DNA from: CAZAMI01 sp964627805
GTDB lineage: Archaea; Thermoproteota; Thermoprotei_A; Sulfolobales; NBVN01
Direction of reading: 5' to 3'
Length of the DNA stretch: 29,231 nt
Assembly (NCBI GenBank): GCA_964627805.1
Contig: CAZVLA010000012.1
Location: forward strand, 1-29,231
This document shows, piece by piece, positions 7,880 to 15,263 of the stretch. Made by a program: the position numbers and the translations under genes. How positions within the stretch are numbered: the stretch's first letter is position 1; every line of letters begins with the position of its first letter. A model generated the notes under the pieces. It was not told the DNA's origin. It searched no databases and saw only the letters and a program-made list of their open reading frames with translations.

Positions 7880-8431
7880 TTAACCCTGCCCTAATCCTTC
7901 CTTAACTCTCCTTAATGAATTTTCGAACGCTTCGTAGAGTTCATTATTGAACGCTACTAGAACTACTCTCCTTAGGTTCCTTGATTCCTTAAGGAACTTT
8001 AGTATCTCATTAATCATTACTTCAGCAGCTTCATTAGGTGGTACACCACCTACTCCAGTACCCATGCCTGGGAATGCTACTTCCTTAATACCCCTCTCCT
8101 CAGCTACCTCAAGGGCTGCCTTAACGGCTTTCCTAACCTTCTCCTTAGTGGTCCTCATTGCTGGTTTCTCCATTGTTGGTGAGTGTATTACGTACTTAGA
8201 CGGTAACTTACCTGCTGTAGTAATTACTGCTTTACCGATAGGTACTGGTGCGTATCTCCTAGCTTCAGCCTCTATAACGTCACCGCCGACCCTCCTAATC
8301 GCCCCAGCTACCCCACCACCCATAATCATTAGTGAGTTGGCTGGGTTCACTATAGCCTCAATACTTAACTTAGTTATGTCACCCATAATGACCTCAATAA
8401 CCTTACCATTAATGACTAACTTACTACTCAA
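7880..8431 (-). CDS. Macro-domain protein (ADP-ribose binding or hydrolysing)
   Basis: 183 residues covering one macro domain. Signature elements in order are GDITKLSIEAIVNPANS (ligand pocket Asp and Asn), MGGGVAGAIRR, GKAVITTAGKLPSKYVIHSPT, and AFPGMGTGVGGVPP (phosphate loop). It resembles the AF1521 type. The family binds ADP-ribose or removes it from proteins or nucleic acids; the exact reaction cannot be set from sequence. The frame is open to GTG 8440, but those GTGs lie within GGTGGTG. TTG 8431 lies 6 nt after GGTG, matching the pattern elsewhere, so it is preferred. A TATA-like TTTTAAAT/ATTTAAG lies at 8479-8499 on this strand. It sits between two divergent pilin paralogs, but its composition gives no sign of recent transfer. 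Confidence 0.9.
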   Translation of the reverse strand: MSSKLVINGKVIEVIMGDITKLSIEAIVNPANSLMIMGGGVAGAIRRVGGDVIEAEARRYAPVPIGKAVITTAGKLPSKYVIHSPTMEKPAMRTTKEKVRKAVKAALEVAEERGIKEVAFPGMGTGVGGVPPNEAAEVMINEILKFLKESRNLRRVVLVAFNNELYEAFENSLRRVKEGLGQG

Positions 8432-8626
8432 TAACACCACCGTAGATAATTAATTAGGGACCTAATTAAGTAGCGTTCTTAAATACGGGTATTTAAAACC
8501 CTTGAGTACTTGGTAAGGTATTAACCAGCTATGACTAAGCAATGATACTTACGGTCTTTTAAGTAAGTACGTTACCGAGGTTAAGAACGGGATTGAGGAG
8601 CTTAAGTGTTTTAGGAGGTGGTTAAG

Positions 8627-8737
8627 GTGGCTGCAGTTATTGGTAGGAAGGACAGGGATGGTTTCTGGGCTTACGTAGGTATGGCTGCTTGGGGACTAAT
8701 AGTTTTTACAGCCGTAATTCTATCACTCATATTCTAA
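8627..8737 (+). CDS. Small single-span membrane protein, 36 aa
   Basis: A short ORF beginning GTG GCT GCA, preceded by a perfect SD (GGAGGTG, 8614-8620) at a 6-nt spacing. The peptide starts with a charged stretch (GRKDRDG) and continues into one hydrophobic helix of about 20 residues (WAYVGMAAWGLIVFTAVIL) ending in LIF. The size and layout resemble small subunits of membrane complexes such as respiratory oxidases or translocons, but I do not recognise a family. A TATA-like CTTTTAAGTAA lies at about 8556-8566. The strong SD and clean start-helix-stop layout argue that it is real. It lies between the macro-domain gene and pilin-like gene 2, divergent from the first and codirectional with the second. 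Confidence 0.6.
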   Translation: MAAVIGRKDRDGFWAYVGMAAWGLIVFTAVILSLIF

Positions 8738-8822
8738 CTCCTGATCGGGGTTACTGACTCAGTTTCCTTAATCGCGTTATGTAGTAATTAACGAACTATC
8801 GTGCCTTAGCCTTAATTCACTG

Positions 8823-8840
8823 AAATTTATTAATTTAATT
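8823..8840 (+). promoter_or_regulatory. Promoter of pilin-like gene 2
   Basis: AAATTTATTAATTTAATT lies about 40-57 nt before the GTG 8880 start, giving an inferred transcript start near 8859. It is similar in sequence and position to the element in front of the other pilin-like gene. Confidence 0.5.
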
Positions 8841-8879
8841 CACTACTGTAGAGTAAGCTTAGTGCCTTCGGGTGGGGAT

Positions 8880-9527
8880 GTGAGGGTTAGGCGCGGAATC
8901 TCCAACATCATAGGTACCGTCGTTATTCTTGCCGTAGCTATCTCCATAGCAGTCATAGTTGTTTTCTGGGAGATAGTCATTGCCTTCTGGATGACGGGCT
9001 CAACAGGCTTATCAATGAAGTGCGAGAGGTTAGTAATTAATGATGCGTACGCCGACTGGAGTAGCGAGTACTCTACGTGGGTTGTGGTCCTTCACTTAGT
9101 TAATGATGGGTCCTCAGACATAACGATTAGTGACTTACTAATTAACGGTAGGTCCTTGAGCTCGTGGGTTGGTTTAGGTAATCACTCAGTAGGTTACGTA
9201 TTCGGTAGGGTAGTAGTTACTTCAGGTGACTTATTAAATAATACTGGGGTAGGTGGTGTTGGGTTCTACGCGTACGGTAGTAACTCGTGGAACGTGACCC
9301 TAGATGATGCTTACCCGATAGTGCCTAACGGGTTTAAGGTACTTAACCTAGACTACGGACTCGTACTTAAGGTTGGTAGGAACTTAACCTTAGTAATCCT
9401 CATGCCGGGGCCAGGAGCTTCTAGGTTCGGTGCTGTGGAGGTACCTTTTAAGCACGGGTCGAGTATTGAGGTTGAGGTACTTACTGCTATAGGTAGGGAG
9501 TACCCGGTGGGGGTTGGGTTGCCTTAA
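8880..9527 (+). CDS. Archaeal type IV pilin-like protein, paralog
   Basis: 215 residues from GTG 8880, chosen because GGTGG (8871-8875) lies just upstream and because it gives MRVRRG then ISNIIGTVVILA, matching the short class III leader of the paralog at 7112-7738. The earlier GTG 8862 would lengthen the leader for no reason. Shared blocks with the paralog include DAYADW, TWVVVL, NDGSSDITI, INGR, PGPG, FKHGSSIE and REYP. Compared with the paralog, the hydrophobic helix carries an extra 7-residue unit (EIVIAFW after VIVVFW) that looks like a tandem duplication and puts a Glu inside the helix. The stop codon abuts the stop of the convergent winged-helix gene. Confidence 0.85.
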   Translation: MRVRRGISNIIGTVVILAVAISIAVIVVFWEIVIAFWMTGSTGLSMKCERLVINDAYADWSSEYSTWVVVLHLVNDGSSDITISDLLINGRSLSSWVGLGNHSVGYVFGRVVVTSGDLLNNTGVGGVGFYAYGSNSWNVTLDDAYPIVPNGFKVLNLDYGLVLKVGRNLTLVILMPGPGASRFGAVEVPFKHGSSIEVEVLTAIGREYPVGVGLP

Positions 9528-9989
9528 CTACATCACGTCCCCGTCGTCAATATCCTGAGTACTTAAGTCGCTTGAGTCACTTACGTCCTGCATCCACATA
9601 CCTAGGGCTAGTGAGTCTAGGAGTGCTAGGTCTAGTAGGTTTAACCAACCTAGTAGTGGTAGTACGTAGCCCCAAGTAACTACTAAGTCCTCAAGCTCCT
9701 CCCTACCCTCCTCCCTACTCAACCTCTCACGTATCTCCTCAGCTAACCTCCTTAACTTCTCATAAGCTTCTGAAGCCCTCCTAAACCCCTCCTCAGTAAG
9801 CTTAAGTACTCTCTTCTTAAAGATCCACCTACCAACGACCTCCTCCCTAATTAAGCCCTCAGCCTTAAGCCTCTCAACAACCCTCTCAACATCCTCCCTA
9901 CTAACGTTGAGTACCTCAGCTAACTCACCTACGGTCTCAACACCCCTAGCAATAGCTACTAGCACAGCATCCTCGAGGGGTATCTCCAT
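9528..9989 (-). CDS. Winged-helix DNA-binding protein with hydrophobic C-terminal segment
   Basis: 153 residues. Residues 1-70 form a winged helix: LEDAVLVAIARGVETVGELAEVLNVSREDVERVVERLKAEGLI, then a wing with WIFKKRVLKLTEEG. A charged helix follows (residues 70-100), then a strongly hydrophobic stretch from about 103 to 135 (VVTWGYVLPLLGWLNLLDLALL), and a Ser/Asp tail. The hydrophobic part could be a membrane anchor or a dimerisation helix. It is probably a transcription regulator; because it lies end-to-end with pilin-like gene 2, regulation of the surface genes is possible but unproven. An A/T element (AAACAAAATAA on the minus strand, about 10022-10034) may be its promoter. Confidence 0.75.
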   Translation of the reverse strand: MEIPLEDAVLVAIARGVETVGELAEVLNVSREDVERVVERLKAEGLIREEVVGRWIFKKRVLKLTEEGFRRASEAYEKLRRLAEEIRERLSREEGREELEDLVVTWGYVLPLLGWLNLLDLALLDSLALGMWMQDVSDSSDLSTQDIDDGDVM

Positions 9990-10079
9990 ACCCTCAACCC
10001 AACTACAGACTCTCTGGGAGCTTATTTTGTTTCTCAGTAGTGGTTAGTTCCGATCTACTTATGGGTACCGCGTAATGTA

Positions 10080-11258
10080 CTACCTACTTAACTTAACTAG
10101 GTAATTACCTAATCCCCTAATTAATGCTCTATAACCCTCGACAGCCTTAAGGAGTTCCTTAACCTCAACGTACTCATTAACCTTATGGGCTAACCCCTCA
10201 CTACCCGGTCCGAAACCTAGGGTTAGGTAGTTACGGACACCAGCACTGTAGACGCCGTCGGTACTGAACCTCCATACGTACTCCTCAGCATCTATACCTA
10301 CCTCCCTAAGTGACTTAATACCTACCTCAATAGCTCCGTAATTACTGCATACCCAAGCGGGGAAGAACTCCTTAACCCTCAATACCTTACCCGTCCAGAA
10401 CCTAAGCTCCTCCTCATTAATCCTTAAGGAGCAGTCAGTACATAGGTTAGTATCGACTACCTCCCTACATAACCTACCTAACCCACTGATTAAGTCGGAC
10501 TCACCAACGCCTCTGACCACCCTAACGTCAACGTAGAGAACGCACCTACCGGGTATGTGGGGTACGTCAGTTGATGAGCACTTAGTAATTGTTGGTGTTA
10601 GGGTTACCTCACCAAGCACCCCATCCTTAGGGAAGTAATTACTTAGCTTAACCACGGACTCAGCAACCCTAGCCATACATACTAAAGCATTAACACCCTC
10701 CTCAGGCATACTAGCATGTGCTTCCTCACCAATTAAGGTAAACTCAATAACTGCTCTACCTCTATGACCTACTGCTAAGTTAAGTGAGGTAGCTTCACCA
10801 ATAACTACAGCACCTACATCACCCTTAACCTCATTCTCAAGTACGTACCTAAACGCAACACCCTCAGCAGTCTCCTCGTGGGTGGTGTATACTAAGTAAG
10901 TATCTACTGGTGGGTCCTTCAAACCCTCAATAGCAGCTACTTGAGAAGCTATAGCTCCCTTCATATCGGAGGCGCCCCTACCGTAGACCCTACCATTAAT
11001 TAATGAGCCAGCGTAAGGATCGACTAACCACTTACTAAGGTCCCCAGGACCTACGGTATCTAAGTGGCCCTCAATAATTAGTGAGGAACTACTTAAGCCC
11101 CCCTTAATGAGTGCTACCACATCACCCAACCCATCAATCCATACCTTATCAACACCTACCGAAGCTATTACCTCCTTAAGGAACTTAGCTAACTCACCCT
11201 CCCTACCGGGTGGGCTGGGTACCTTAATTAACTCAGTAAGTAACTTAATCGGATCCAT
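10080..11258 (-). CDS. M20-family metallopeptidase / deacylase (ArgE/DapE/YgeY-like)
   Basis: 392 residues. The dinuclear zinc site is complete: His65 and Asp67 in EGHLDTVG, Asp98 in GASDMKG, the Glu pair 128-129 in THEET, Glu155 in IGEAT, and a C-terminal His in SEGLAHKVNEYV. GHRGR and HASMPEEGVNA belong to the lid/dimerisation domain. Among M20 enzymes the sequence is closest in feel to the ArgE/DapE/YgeY group, which hydrolyses N-acyl or carbamoyl-type amino acid derivatives. The substrate cannot be decided. It has its own promoter-like element (GTACTTAATAACTC, minus strand, about 11287-11300) after a T5 run, so it is probably separate from the alcohol dehydrogenase gene upstream. Confidence 0.88.
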   Translation of the reverse strand: MDPIKLLTELIKVPSPPGREGELAKFLKEVIASVGVDKVWIDGLGDVVALIKGGLSSSSLIIEGHLDTVGPGDLSKWLVDPYAGSLINGRVYGRGASDMKGAIASQVAAIEGLKDPPVDTYLVYTTHEETAEGVAFRYVLENEVKGDVGAVVIGEATSLNLAVGHRGRAVIEFTLIGEEAHASMPEEGVNALVCMARVAESVVKLSNYFPKDGVLGEVTLTPTITKCSSTDVPHIPGRCVLYVDVRVVRGVGESDLISGLGRLCREVVDTNLCTDCSLRINEEELRFWTGKVLRVKEFFPAWVCSNYGAIEVGIKSLREVGIDAEEYVWRFSTDGVYSAGVRNYLTLGFGPGSEGLAHKVNEYVEVKELLKAVEGYRALIRGLGNYLVKLSR

Positions 11259-11317
11259 GATACGTACCTAAGACTAAGTAGTGATTGAGTTATTAAGTAC
11301 TGAATCAAAAATGAGTG

Positions 11318-12454
11318 TTAAGTACCTTCATACGCCCTCCTAAGTACCTCCATTAAGTACTCATCATCAACAACTACTGGGTTATTATCTAAGTTCCTCC
11401 TATATGTCTTAACAACCTCGGCATAACTCCTTAACTCACCCTCAGTAACCCCTAACTCCCTAATACTCCTAGGTATACCTAACACCTTATTAAGTACCTT
11501 AATACTCCTTACGATACCATCAACACCCTCAGTACCTAGTAGAGTAGCTAGTAAGTCAAGTTTTGAGGGGTTAATCGCTCTTAAGTTAATATCCATTACG
11601 TAAGGCATTAAGACAGCATTAGCTAGTCCGTGCTGTACCCCGTGGTGTGTGGTTAGGTAGTAACCTAGTGCGTGTAGGGCTGTAGTTCCTGTGGAGTTTA
11701 TTGCTAACCCAGCTAAGGTAGCTGCTATGTGTAGCTCCTTAAGTGAGTTGAAGTCACCTTCACAAGCCCTAACGATATTCTCTACTATCAACCTCATAGC
11801 TAGTAAGGCGTTAGAGTCGCTTAGTGGGTTTGAGTTACGTGATGTGTACGACTCGATAGCGTGTGAGAAAGCATCTAGTGCTGTCCACTTAACCATATCC
11901 CTAGGTAGGTGCTTAAGGACTTCAGGATCGACTATAGCTACCTTAGGAATTATTGCTGAACCAACCATAGCTAACTTAAGCCTACGCGACTCATCAGTAA
12001 GTATCGCGTACCTAGTAACTTCAGAACCCGTACCGCACGTTGTTGGTATTGCGACGATGGGTAAGGCATCACCACCCTCAACTAAGTTAGGTAGTACGTA
12101 ATCAGCGGCACTACCACCCCTAACAGCAACTACGGCTACTGCCTTAGCAGCATCGATTACTGAACCACCACCGAACCCAATAACGACTTCAGTACCGAAG
12201 TCCCTAACCTCCTTAGCTACCTCATCACACTGACTCACTGGTGGGTTCGGTTTTATACCTTCGTAAGTACCTACCTTAACACCCTCACCCTCAAGTAACT
12301 CCCTAATTAACTTAACGTACCCGTACCTCCTAGCGAATGACCTACTGAATAGTACGTAAGCCCTACTACCTAACTCCCTAACGTAACTACCTAACTCCCT
12401 TAAGGACCCAACACCAAACACTACCTTAGTTGGTGAGTAGTACTTAATAGTCAT
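11318..12454 (-). CDS. Iron-containing alcohol dehydrogenase (group III)
   Basis: 378 residues with the two-domain fold of Fe-dependent alcohol dehydrogenases. The cofactor loop GFGGGSVIDAAKA is at 93-105, and PTTCGTGSEVT follows. Metal ligands are Asp194 and His198 (LDAFSHAIE), His261 (LHALGYY) and His275 (HHGVQHG). Their spacing matches FucO-type enzymes exactly. It would interconvert alcohols and aldehydes with NAD(P)H; the substrate is unknown. ATG 12454 has GGTG 7 nt upstream, lying near the end of the nitroreductase gene, 12 bases away. The two genes therefore form an operon of redox enzymes. A T5 run at about 11306-11310 follows the gene. Confidence 0.93.
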   Translation of the reverse strand: MTIKYYSPTKVVFGVGSLRELGSYVRELGSRAYVLFSRSFARRYGYVKLIRELLEGEGVKVGTYEGIKPNPPVSQCDEVAKEVRDFGTEVVIGFGGGSVIDAAKAVAVVAVRGGSAADYVLPNLVEGGDALPIVAIPTTCGTGSEVTRYAILTDESRRLKLAMVGSAIIPKVAIVDPEVLKHLPRDMVKWTALDAFSHAIESYTSRNSNPLSDSNALLAMRLIVENIVRACEGDFNSLKELHIAATLAGLAINSTGTTALHALGYYLTTHHGVQHGLANAVLMPYVMDINLRAINPSKLDLLATLLGTEGVDGIVRSIKVLNKVLGIPRSIRELGVTEGELRSYAEVVKTYRRNLDNNPVVVDDEYLMEVLRRAYEGT

Positions 12455-12466
12455 TCGTAAGCACCG

Positions 12467-12976
12467 TCAGAAGGACTCAGTATGTAGGAACTCATCAACA
12501 CCCTTCCTAGGCTTAGGACTCGGTGACTCAGCAGGCCACCCCATAGCTACTATAGCTACAGGCTCCTTACTCTCCGGTGCCTTAATTACCTCCTTAATCT
12601 CCTTAGGATTCCTAAGTGCCTGAATCCATACAGTACCTAAGCCTAAGGCGTGAGCAGCTAGTAGTAAGTAAGTCGTGAAGGCAGCGCAATCTACTTGATA
12701 AGATATAGGTGATACCCCCCTATCACACGTAATTACTAGGGCTACGGGTGCGTTAGCTAGTGGTGCAGCACCTCCATGTAGCTTAGATAACTCCTCAATC
12801 TTCCTCCTATCCCTAATAACTACTACGTCCCACGGCTGCCTATTAGCTGCGCTGGGTGCGTACCTAGCTATGTCTAGTATCTTCCTAATTAACTCATCAG
12901 GTACTGGGTCGGGCTTAAACCTCCTTACGCTCCTCCTAGTTAGGAGTAAGTCAATGCATGACTCGAGCTTACTCAT
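12467..12976 (-). CDS. Nitroreductase-family FMN oxidoreductase
   Basis: 169 residues, a normal length. LLLTRRSVRRFKPDPVP is the N-terminal FMN phosphate-binding motif, followed by ARYAPSAANRQPWDVVVI. The HALGLGTVWIQ segment (about residues 111-121) and a C-terminal AIVAMGWPAE complete the family pattern. These homodimers reduce diverse acceptors with NAD(P)H; the natural substrate is unclear. ATG 12976 has GGTGA upstream with a 4-nt spacer. It is the first gene of the nitroreductase-alcohol dehydrogenase operon and is divergent from the amidotransferase-like gene across only 56 bases. Confidence 0.92.
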   Translation of the reverse strand: MSKLESCIDLLLTRRSVRRFKPDPVPDELIRKILDIARYAPSAANRQPWDVVVIRDRRKIEELSKLHGGAAPLANAPVALVITCDRGVSPISYQVDCAAFTTYLLLAAHALGLGTVWIQALRNPKEIKEVIKAPESKEPVAIVAMGWPAESPSPKPRKGVDEFLHTESF

Positions 12977-13032
12977 TTAATCACCAAATACATTATTGAC
13001 TCTAGCGTAGTTATTGGTTTTGGTGATTCCTT

Positions 13033-13890
13033 ACGTGTAGGTTAGTAGCTTCCTACTGTAGGGGTGATGGGTGTAGGGAGGTGATTAAGTTCATTAAGGT
13101 ATTGGCTAGGGTAGCTAGGAGTGATGCGTACTTAAGACCACTAGTTAATACAGCACCTACTCACTGCGACGGCCTAGGCTACGTAATATACTCACCACTA
13201 GGTCTTAAGTTCATGAAGTACGACGCAATTGACTACCCAGAACCTACCTACAGTATATGTGAGTCTAACTTAGAGGTACTTGACTCAGTAGTTAGTAGGT
13301 TAGGTATGGAGCTTAGGAGGGTAGCCAACTTAGGTACATACGCCTACTCAATAATCCACGTTAGGAGGGCTAGTAAGGGTGAGCCTAGGGGTTCACTACA
13401 CGCACACCCCTACTTAATTACTGACTTAAGTAGTGAGGGACCTACCTACTACTTCCTAGTACATAATGGTGGCGTCGATAAGTACGGACTAATTAACTCC
13501 TTAGGTATTGACGTAGACCCTAACTCAGTAACTGATAGTAACTTACTAGCTGAGGTACTCCTACGTGGGGGTGGTGAGGACTTAAGTGAGTTTAGGAGGA
13601 GGTTTAGTGAATTGATAAGGTACGTTAAGTCAGCCCTAATAACAGCTACCCTAGTCATTAAGCCTGGTAAGGCGTACATAATAGTTACTTCATACATTAA
13701 GGAAGGTATGAGTAACTTAAGGGTAAGGTACTACAGAACCTACTTAGTAAGGGGTAGTGACTACGTAGTAGTGACTTCAAGTACGGTCCACGACCTAGCT
13801 AAGGACTTAGTAACTAACGTCCTCGAGACTAGGGAGTTAAGGGGTGTTGAGTTAATTAGTGATGGTGAGGTACGTAACGTACTACCTTAG
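13033..13890 (+). CDS. Class II glutamine amidotransferase-like protein, probable ACG start
   Basis: 285 residues if read from ACG 13033. Class II (Ntn) amidotransferases need Cys as residue 2, exposed after Met removal. Reading back from the first ordinary start (GTG 13081) the frame stays open, and the residues immediately after the ACG are C-R-L-V-A-S, the expected nucleophile segment. GGTG (13022-13025) lies 7 nt before the ACG, a normal spacing for this genome. Other family marks are HCDGLGYVIY (about 44-53), RRASKG (111-116) and VHNGGV (143-148). There is no ATG, GTG or TTG between the upstream stop (TGA 13024) and 13081. So either ACG is the start, or a T-to-C change has damaged an ATG. 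The function is probably glutamine hydrolysis or a related Ntn reaction; the partner is unknown. The stop codon overlaps that of the convergent gene. Confidence 0.8.
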   Translation, partial: TCRLVASYCRGDGCREVIKFIKVLARVARSDAYLRPLVNTAPTHCDGLGYVIYSPLGLKFMKYDAIDYPEPTYSICESNLEVLDSVVSRLGMELRRVANLGTYAYSIIHVRRASKGEPRGSLHAHPYLITDLSSEGPTYYFLVHNGGVDKYGLINSLGIDVDPNSVTDSNLLAEVLLRGGGEDLSEFRRRFSELIRYVKSALITATLVIKPGKAYIIVTSYIKEGMSNLRVRYYRTYLVRGSDYVVVTSSTVHDLAKDLVTNVLETRELRGVELISDGEVRNVLP

Positions 13891-15011
13891 GGTTCGCATA
13901 CGGCGTATGAGTTCTTAAGGAAGCCCTTAACAACCCTAACTCTGTAGATACCCGGGACCTCAATTAGGTATGGTGATGACTTAATATCGACCGTATCAAT
14001 TTGAACCCAAGACTCGATTCCTTGAGGAGCTACTAAGGAGTAGTTAGGCTTCATAACCTCAATACCTACCCTACCCTCACCCTCCATGAATAACCAGCAC
14101 CTACTCATTACCGGGATTGGTGTGAATGAGGTGTACCTAGCCTCCTTAGCTAATACACCCTCCCTAGCATTACCCACCCTAATTAAGTACTTCCTAAACT
14201 TAGGTAGCGGTACCGGTACTTCAAAGGCGCTTAAGGACCACTGAATAAGTACCTTACCTACGTAGTATGAATCAGCTCTATTAGATGCTAAGGTACCGTA
14301 GTCCCATAAGTAGCCGAACCAACCAGACGTACTCTGTAGGTGAGTAGCACCTACTATTAGTAGGAAGTGGGTGTGGTTAGGTACCCTACCACTAGATATT
14401 ATTAACCTCTCATCAGGTGTGAACCTAACGCCTCCTGGGTACGGGAAGTAGATCCTACCCTTAACACCGCCGTCCTCATTAAGTACCTCAACTATGTGGC
14501 TTAAGTGATCAGCAACTACCAACGTCTTAGACGGTACTCCCTGCTGAGTATCCATACTTAACGCAGCTCCGTAACCCCTAACTAACTTAGCTCTCTCACC
14601 CTCTAGTAGGTAGAGCCCGGCATCACCAGTAACCCATAACCTACCTAGTGAGTCGTAAGTAGCTGAGTACACCCTCTCTAAACCATCAACCCTAAACCTC
14701 CTAACGAGTTCGAAGTTACTTAAGTTCCTAACCTCAACTACATTAACTGAGGAGTAAGTAGCTAGTAAGACACCCTCCTCTGGGTACGGGTTAATATCGC
14801 CACAGCTCCATGGGAAGTCAATCACTACCTTCCTAACAACCCTACCCTTACGTACCCTAACTAACGCGTGCCTCCAAGGCGAGTCTACCGGGTGCACATC
14901 GGCTATCACCTCATCGGGGTTTAGGGGGTCGTATACAGCATTACATACATCCATTACTGGTAAGTAAGATCTGAACTTATGATTACCTAGTATCACGTCC
15001 CTAAAGCACAC
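13887..15011 (-). CDS. Uncharacterised propeller-like protein
   Basis: 374 residues from GTG 15011. I do not recognise a named family. The middle contains blade-like strands: VNVVEVRNLSNFELVRRF, YSATYDSLGRLWVTGDAGLYLLEG, TLVVADHLSHIVEVLNEDG, and GVRFTPDERLIISSGRVPNHTH. They suggest a beta-propeller of the NHL/SMP type. The C-terminal 130 residues are a separate beta-rich part. No signal peptide is seen, so it is probably cytosolic. GTG 15011 lies 5 nt after GGTGG; the GTG at 15020 is inside that SD and is not used. A TATA-like CTTTTATTG (minus strand, about 15053-15062) fits as its promoter. Its stop overlaps the amidotransferase-like stop in the sequence TTAG. Confidence 0.65.
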   Translation of the reverse strand: MCFRDVILGNHKFRSYLPVMDVCNAVYDPLNPDEVIADVHPVDSPWRHALVRVRKGRVVRKVVIDFPWSCGDINPYPEEGVLLATYSSVNVVEVRNLSNFELVRRFRVDGLERVYSATYDSLGRLWVTGDAGLYLLEGERAKLVRGYGAALSMDTQQGVPSKTLVVADHLSHIVEVLNEDGGVKGRIYFPYPGGVRFTPDERLIISSGRVPNHTHFLLIVGATHLQSTSGWFGYLWDYGTLASNRADSYYVGKVLIQWSLSAFEVPVPLPKFRKYLIRVGNAREGVLAKEARYTSFTPIPVMSRCWLFMEGEGRVGIEVMKPNYSLVAPQGIESWVQIDTVDIKSSPYLIEVPGIYRVRVVKGFLKNSYAVCEP

Positions 15012-15221
15012 GTAAACCACCTACTTACTTCCTCAAGGTAATACCTTAACCAATGCAATAAAAGGATGTGCTTATTTGGGTATGCATAAACTATTTAAGT
15101 AGGTAATACCCTGTATAAGCTACTACTATACATATAAATTACTATATAAGTATAGGAGTAAGGAGTAACTTAGACAGTACCTATTCTTTTATTTGGGTTC
15201 AAACATAGTTATCTCGGCATA

Positions 15222-15237
15222 AATTTTTAAAACCAAA
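15222..15237 (+). promoter_or_regulatory. Promoter of P-type proton ATPase
   Basis: ATAAATTTTTAAAACC lies about 30 nt before the ATG 15264 start, so the leader should be very short. The rest of the 15012-15263 gap is very A/T-rich, with further TATA-like stretches at about 15087-15101 and 15144-15151 but no ORF or box C/D pattern that I can see. Confidence 0.55.
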
Positions 15238-15263
15238 TATCAAACCCATTATGGGTGAAGGTG

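Noticed and set aside
7947..8453. 168-codon ORF antisense to the macro-domain gene
   Set aside because: It is the complement of a clear macro-domain coding frame and has no recognisable domain.
8540..8640. Open frame reading NDTYGLLSKYVTEVKNGIEEL as a possible gene remnant
   Set aside because: No start codon, an upstream stop close by, and it runs into the SD and 5' part of the small membrane-peptide ORF in another frame.
13081..13890. Amidotransferase-like gene starting at GTG 13081
   Set aside because: That start removes the catalytic Cys while the upstream frame encodes the expected nucleophile segment.
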